Translations under genes and position numbers: made by a program
The notes under the pieces: generated by a model
What the model saw: only the letters and a program-made list of their open reading frames with translations
Database searches by the model: none
Told to the model about the DNA's origin: nothing
Assembly: GCF_963082655.1 (NCBI RefSeq)
Contig: NC_081552.1
Location: 122,736,458 to 122,800,457 of the forward strand
Reading direction: 5' to 3'
Source of the DNA: Stomoxys calcitrans
Lineage: Eukaryota; Arthropoda; Insecta; Diptera; Muscidae
DNA: 64,000 bases
Shown here: positions 58,432 to 64,000 of the stretch, piece after piece
Layout: each line of letters begins with the position of its first letter
How positions within the stretch are numbered: the first letter of the stretch is position 1

Positions 58432-59446
58432 AAATTGTACAGTTGGGTACTAAAACATACAAAATGGTACTATTTTTACGAATTGAGCTAAGGCGCTCAA
58501 ATTGGGATTAATTTATAGCTTGACAATATATATTGGGCGACTTAGTGATTTTCCGATGTTTTGTAATTTTGGTTATATTTGATACGTTCTTTACAGAAGA
58601 AGACAGATTTCTGAAATTTTATACGGAATTGTTACAAAACTTAATAATCATATAAACTGGGTGACTATCTAGGTTTATGGAAGTCCTACAAAAACTACTG
58701 AAGCGATATACCAGGATACTAGTATATATAATTTCATAGCGTTTGTAAAAGTGATTTTTGCATTTTTCTTTTGCAAAAAAAAATCCGACATGTACCTGAT
58801 TAAAAAGCACTGACAGAAAGACAGGCAATTCGCGGCCAGACGGGCATGGAAGATGGAACTATGAAGTAATTCTGAGTCCACTTAACACTACACTTTTACT
58901 TGCCAAAGTAGTATACTTTGTGCTCAAATTAAATTCTAAGATGTATAATCCCCCAAATCTCCTGTATATATTAGGGTGTACACTCGTTTAATCGATTATT
59001 CTTGACCTTTTAAATCATCGAATAGTTTAAAGCCATTATCGATTAATCGTTTTGATGCATAAAAAGCTTAAAAACATACGAATTGTGTTATTTGTCTGAA
59101 TTTTTTCATCATTTGGGGCCTTTGGGAAAATTTTCATTTAATTAGCAAATAAATTTTTGCTTCAGTTCAAAGAGATAGATCAAAAAGCCAGATACACTAT
59201 TCACAAATCCAATATTTGTACATATTTGAGCATTATTTATAGGAAAAATCACAAAATATTAGATTAGACTTATAAATCTATTAATTAGTTAATCGACAAT
59301 ACCTTTCAGTCTTGTTCGATGATTCGTTGAACTCTAATAATCCAATATAATACAAAAATACAAATAAATGTACATCTCAGTATATATTCAGAGATAGTCA
59401 CAGTTATTGGCTCATAGACTATTTCATTCAAATTCCAAAATTGTTA
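58432..59446 (+). repeat. 1015-bp direct repeat, copy 1
   Basis: Family D end sequence (to CTAG at 58732) plus about 700 bp of AT-rich sequence with TCGATTATTCTTGACC and ATTATCGATTAATCG. Near-identical to 61011-62025. Confidence 0.85.
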
Positions 59447-59461
59447 GCACGTTTTTACTTG

Positions 59462-60995
59462 TTTTTATACCCTCCACCATAAGATGGGGGGTATACTAAT
59501 TTCGTCATTCTGATTGTAACTACTCGAAATATTCGTCTGAGACCCCATAAAGTATATATATTCTTGATCGTCGTGAAATTTTATGTCGATCTAGCCATGT
59601 CCGTCTGTCTGTCCGTCCGTCCGTCCGTCCGTCCGTCCGTCCGTCCGTCCGTCCGTCCCTCCGTCCGTCCGTCTGTCTGTCGAAAGCACGCTAACTTTCG
59701 AAGAAGTAAAGCTAGCCGCTTGAAATTTTGCACACATACTTCTTATTAGTGTAGGTCGGTTGGTATTGCAAATGGGCCATATCGGTCCATGTTTTGATAT
59801 AGCTGCCATATAAACCGATCTTGGGTCTTGACTTCTTGAGCCTCTAGAGTGCGCAATTCTTATCCGATTGGGATGAAATTTTGCACAACGTGTTTCGTTA
59901 TGATACCCAAAAATTGTGCCAAGTATGGTTCACATCGGTCCATAACCTGATATAGCTGCCATGTAAACCGATCTTGGGTCTTGAGTTCTTGAGCCTCTAG
60001 AGTGCGCAATTCTTATCCGATTGGAATGTAATTTTGCACAACGTGTTTTGTTATTATATCCAACAACTGTGCCAAATATGGTTCAAATCGGTTCATAACC
60101 TGATATAGCTGCCATATAAACCGATCAGGGGTCTTGACTTCTTGAGCCTCTAGAGTGCGCAATTCTTATCCGATTGGAATGAAATTTTGCACGACGTGTT
60201 TTGTTATTATATCCAACAACTGTGCCAAGTATGGTTTAAATCGGTCGATAATCTTATATAGCTGTCATATAAACCGATCTTGGGTCTTGACTTCTTAAGC
60301 CTCTAGAGTGCGCAATTCTTATCCGATTGGAATGAATTTTGGCACGTAGTATTTTGTTATGATATGCAACAACTGTGCGAAATATGGTTCAAATCGGTTC
60401 ATAACTGATATAGCTGTCATATAAACAGATCTGGGGACTTGACTTCTTGAGCTTCTAGAGTGCTCAATTTCTATCCGATTTGGCTGAAATTTCGCAAGAC
60501 GTTTTTTATTGTTACTTTCAACAACTATGTCAAATAAAGTACAAGTCGGTTCATAACCTGATATAGCTGCCATATAAACCGATCTGGGATCTTGATTTCT
60601 TGAGCCTCTAGAGGTCGCAATTATTATCCGATTTGCCTGAAATTTTGTACGATGGATTCTCTCATGACCATTAACATACGTGTTTATTATGGTCTGAATC
60701 GGTCTATAGGCCGATACAGCTCCCATATAAATCGATCTCTCTATTTTACTTCGTGAGCCCCAATGGGCGCAATTCTAATACGAATTGGCTGAAATTTTAC
60801 ACAGGTCTCCAACATATAATCTAATTGTGGTCCGAACCGGACCATATCTTGATATCGTTTTAATAGCAGAGCAACTCTTTTCTTATATCCTTTTTTGCCT
60901 TAGAAGAGATGCCGGGAAAAAAACTCGACAAATGCGATCCATGGTGGAGGGTATATAAGATTCGGCCCGGCCGAACTTAGCACGCTTTTACTTGT
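59462..60995 (+). mobile_element. Helentron-derived element A13, long GTCC tract
   Basis: Complete ends, about eight units, and the longest microsatellite in the window (about 59600-59681, mostly GTCC). Preceded by GCACGTTTTTACTTGT, a second copy of the A12-type tail. Confidence 0.88.
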
Positions 60996-61010
60996 TTTTT
61001 TTTTTTTTTT

Positions 61011-62025
61011 AATTGTTCAGTTGGGTACTAAAACATACATAATGGTACTATTTTTACGAATTGAGCTAAGGCGCTCAAATTGGGATTAATTTATAGCTTG
61101 ACAATATATATTGGGCGACTTAGTGATTTTCCGATGTTTTGTAATTTTGGTTATATTTGATACGTTCTTTACAGAAGAAGACAGATTTCTGAAATTTTAT
61201 ACGGAATTGTTACAAAACTTAATAATCATGTAATCTGGGTGACTATCTAGGTTTATGGAAGTCCTACAAAAACTACTGAAGCGATATACCAGGATACTAG
61301 TATATATAATTTCATAGCGTTTGTAAAAGTGATTTTTGCATTTTTCTTTTGCAAAAAAAAAATCCGACATGTACCTGATTAAAAAGCACTGACAGAAAGA
61401 CAGGCAGTTCGCGGCCAGACGGGCATGGAAGATGGAACTATGAAGTAATTCTGAGTCCACTTAACACTACACTTTTAATTGCCAAAGTAGTATACTTTGT
61501 GCTCAAATTAAATTCTAAGATGTATAATCCCCCAAATCTCCTGTATATATTAGGGTGTACACTCGTTTAATCGATTATTCTTGACCTTTTAAATCATCGA
61601 ATAGTTTAAAGCCATTATCGATTAATCGTTTTGATGCATAAAAAGCTTAAAAACATACGAATTGTGTTATTTGTCTGAATTTTTTCATCATTTGGGGCCT
61701 TTGGGAAAATTTTCATTTAATTAGCAAATAAATTTTTGCTTCAGTTCAAAGAGATAGATAAAAAAGCCAGATACACTATTCACAAATCCAATATTTGTAC
61801 ATATTTGAGCATTATTTATAGGAAAAATCACAAAATATTAGATTAGACTTATAAATCTATTAATTAGTTAATCGACAATACCTTTCAGTCTTGTTCAATG
61901 ATTCGTTGAACTCTAATAATCCAATATAATACAAAAATACAAATAAATGTACATCTCAGTATATATTCAGAGATAGTCACAGTTATTGGCTCATAGACTA
62001 TTTCATTCAAATTCCAAAATTGTTA
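61011..62025 (+). repeat. 1015-bp direct repeat, copy 2
   Basis: Same length as copy 1 and about 98-99% identical by eye. Follows A13 as copy 1 follows A12. Confidence 0.85.
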
Positions 62026-62534
62026 TTATTTATTGTTGTTGTAGTTGTGAAATATTTCCATCAAATGCGGAAAAAAAGAAGAAACTATTAATATATTATA
62101 AAATATGCCCCAAAATGGACTATATCCAAAGAAATTAGGCTGGTGATATCAATAAATACTCTCTGCTGCAGAATCCATAATCTAACATTCTAAAAAGCAG
62201 TTAAGGCATTTGATGTATATTTATAAAAAAACATACCAATTTAAATCCAAAATTTTTTTGTTTAAGAGCATATACATATATTTTAGTAGAATGTATTTTG
62301 TTTGCTGTTATTTAAATTCTCTCAAAAATATATAATATATTTATATATATATTATTACAAATTTATTTCGTCTTATCTATCAATTTTATAAGCATATAAC
62401 ATAAAATTAATGCCAATTTATTTTTTGCGCGTACGCAAATTTGCCTCATTAAATCGATCAATTGCGAAATTTTAATGTTCTTGAAATTTTTCGAGCAGAT
62501 TTCTAATCTACTTTCAAGCAGTTTTATACAAAAA
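62026..62534. other. Unassigned AT-rich sequence
   Basis: Unique-looking, no gene or repeat boundary recognised; TATATA-rich around 62320-62350. Confidence 0.3.
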
Positions 62535-63870
62535 CTACCATCCCGGTGGTCCGCTTCGCTGCCTCCGTTTCTATGTGTAGGACTTCCAAAAATCTAGGTA
62601 GTCACACAGTTTATAAGATTATAGAGTTTTGCGTATAAAATTCCTGAAATCTGTCTCCTTCTGTAAAGAAAGTACCTAACAAAATTAAGAATAACAATAC
62701 ATCGGAAAAATCATTAAGTCGCCCAATATATATTGTCAAGGAATAAATGAATCCCAATTTTGAGCACATTATCTCAATTTGTAAAAAAAGTACCATTTTG
62801 TAATTTTTAGTACCTATTTTGCTCTTTTTGGTACCAAAACGTACGATTATCGAATGGAACATTTAGTCATCCATTATATATTCCTTTTTGGTACCTACAT
62901 GTCAAATTTCAGACCTCTAGCTCCATCTGCAAAGAAGTACCAAATGGTACAAGTTTTGGTACCAAAATGTAGGAATTTTTAATAGGTCATTTAGTCTCCA
63001 ATCATATACTTCTTAGTTGTACCTACATGCTTTATTTCAGACCTCTGGCTTCATCTCTGAAGAAAGTACCAAAAAGGTACCAATTTTGGATCCAAAATGT
63101 ATGAATAAATCATTTAGCCACCTATTATTTATTTCTTAGTTGTACCCACATGCCAAAATTCAGACGTTAATATCCATCTGAACAGAAAGCACAAAATTGA
63201 ATCAATTGTGGTACTAAAATGTACGAATTTTGAATATATCATTTAGTCATCCATTATTTATTTCTTAGTTGTACCTACAGGGTGGCTGATGAAAGCCGCT
63301 ACCAAAAAAAAATGTAATAACTTTTTTTCTATTTAATAATAATAATTTAATAATTAATTTAATTAATTAATTAATTAATTTAATTAATAATAATTTAATA
63401 ATTAATTTAATAATTTAATTTAACATGAATAAAAGAAAAATGTATTCCATACACCGAAAAAAAAATGTAGCAATATTCATCATTGTAGCAATATTCATCA
63501 GCCACCCTGTACATCCCAAATTTCGGACCTCTAGCTCCATCTGCAAAGAACCAAATAGTATCTATCTTGTTCCCAAAATGTTACAATTGTGATAGAATCA
63601 TTGCTATTATTTTGTCCATTATTGTTATTTTGACCAAACATCCATCTGAACAGAAATTACAAAATAGTACCAATTTTTGTACAAAAATGTACGATTTTTG
63701 AAAAGATCATTAAGTCACCCATCATTTATTTCTTAGTTGTACCTACATCCAAAATTTCGGACCTCTAGCTCCATCTGCAAAGAACCAAATAGTATCTATT
63801 TTGTTACCAAAATGTTACAATTGTGAAAGAATCATTGCCATTATTTTGTCCATTTTTGTTATTTTGACCA
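62535..63870 (-). mobile_element. Family D Helitron-like element, inverted, 5'-truncated
   Basis: Plus-strand left edge CTACCATCCCGGTGGTCCGC is the reverse complement of the family D tail. Units then run to about 63870 with GTAC clusters. No head found before a BEL/Pao fragment begins. Confidence 0.65.
63278..63509 (-). mobile_element. TA-flanked MITE, copy 2
   Basis: CAGGGTGGCTGATGAA inverted ends, TA both sides (63276-63277, 63510-63511), 232 bp. Inverted relative to 32632-32853 and nearly identical. Inserted in a family D unit whose empty version is visible at about 63728-63755. Confidence 0.86.
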
Positions 63871-63899
63871 AACATCCTGCCCCTTTTGAAACGCCCGTT

Positions 63900-64000
63900 T
63901 CAATCATCTTCGTTGGAGGGTAGTTGTGCAACTTTATGGATGACTCGCTTCAAGGTTCCGTTAGTCTTCATAACTTCTAGCACCCGCACCTTTCCATCTC
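63900..64000 (-). CDS. BEL/Pao-type polyprotein C-terminus (partial)
   Basis: Open frame from the window edge to TGA at 63900-63902: DGKVRVLEVMKTNGTLKR then KVAQLPSNEDD. GxVRVxEVxTxxGxLxR...K(I/V)xxLP is the end of the integrase region of BEL/Pao LTR retrotransposons. A purine-rich tract AAAAGGGGCAGGA and then TGTTTGG (63874) follow, as expected for a polypurine tract and LTR start. Only 33 codons are visible, so the element's state is unknown. Confidence 0.6.
   Translation of the reverse strand, partial: DGKVRVLEVMKTNGTLKRVIHKVAQLPSNEDD

Larger units (their letters stand above)
53851..58732 (+). mobile_element. Family D Helitron-like element, array unit D4 (interrupted)
   Basis: Head TATATCTTTATATGTA, split by Helitron E2, then TAAAAGAGTTGCGTGACTG at 55851. 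GTAC units fill 55930-57240. A degraded tail GAAGCGATATACCAGGATA-CTAG ends at 58732. A12 is inserted before the tail. Confidence 0.65.

Noticed and set aside
58619..58881. Open frame repeated at 61197-61460 as a duplicated gene
   Set aside because: It is carried passively by the 1015-bp duplication and overlaps family D terminal sequence; no domain.

Overview
This window is insect nuclear DNA, most likely from a calyptrate (muscid-type) fly. The evidence is an intron-split voltage-gated calcium channel gene whose protein looks like dipteran Ca-alpha1D, embedded in a dense mass of fly-type transposable elements: DINE-1/mini-me-like Helentron derivatives with (GTCY)n microsatellites, mariner, Tc1, hAT, non-LTR elements, a tRNA-derived SINE and classical Helitrons. 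The species cannot be fixed from sequence alone.

The only host gene I can support lies on the minus strand. Five exons between 35322 and 33031 encode channel domain II (S2-S6, pore loop) and the start of the II-III linker. A sixth exon, about 30 kb downstream at 3144-3030, is homologous to the last of the five: both carry the short motif that precedes segment IIIS1. The two are phase-compatible as alternatives, but joining them in series gives an immediate stop, so they look like a mutually exclusive pair. The exons before IIS2 and from IIIS1 onward are not visible. The whole window therefore appears to be channel-gene introns, at least 28 kb upstream of exon 35322 and about 30 kb between the two alternative exons.

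Layout. 1-3.1 kb: Helitron edge, fragments, Helentron-derived element A1, alternative exon. 3.5-10 kb: LINE remnants and A2; a LINE split by A3. 10-14 kb: mariner derivative, a LINE with an inverted 5' half, and a foldback DD41D mariner derivative nested in it. 14-21 kb: element A4 nested in related element B1, a Penelope-like remnant, a DD34D mariner, and inverted pair A5/A6. 21-29.4 kb: Tc1-like relic, minisatellite family D, A7, B2, hAT relic, A8. 29.4-35.4 kb: little repeat content plus the five channel exons. 35.4-45.6 kb: Helitron E1, mariner relic, and a family D tract broken by LINEs, a SINE, an intact DD41D mariner (41721-43026) and A9. 46.6-58.7 kb: head-to-tail array of four family D Helitron-like elements, itself invaded by mariner, A10, A11, C1, SINEs, Helitron E2 and A12. 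57.2-62.0 kb: tandem duplication containing A12 and A13. 62.5-64 kb: inverted family D, a TA-flanked MITE, and the end of a BEL/Pao polyprotein.

The single intact-looking transposon gene is the DD41D mariner transposase (41828-42913). Almost everything else is non-autonomous or decayed. Many open frames inside the 153-bp repeats are artefacts of a repeat length divisible by three.
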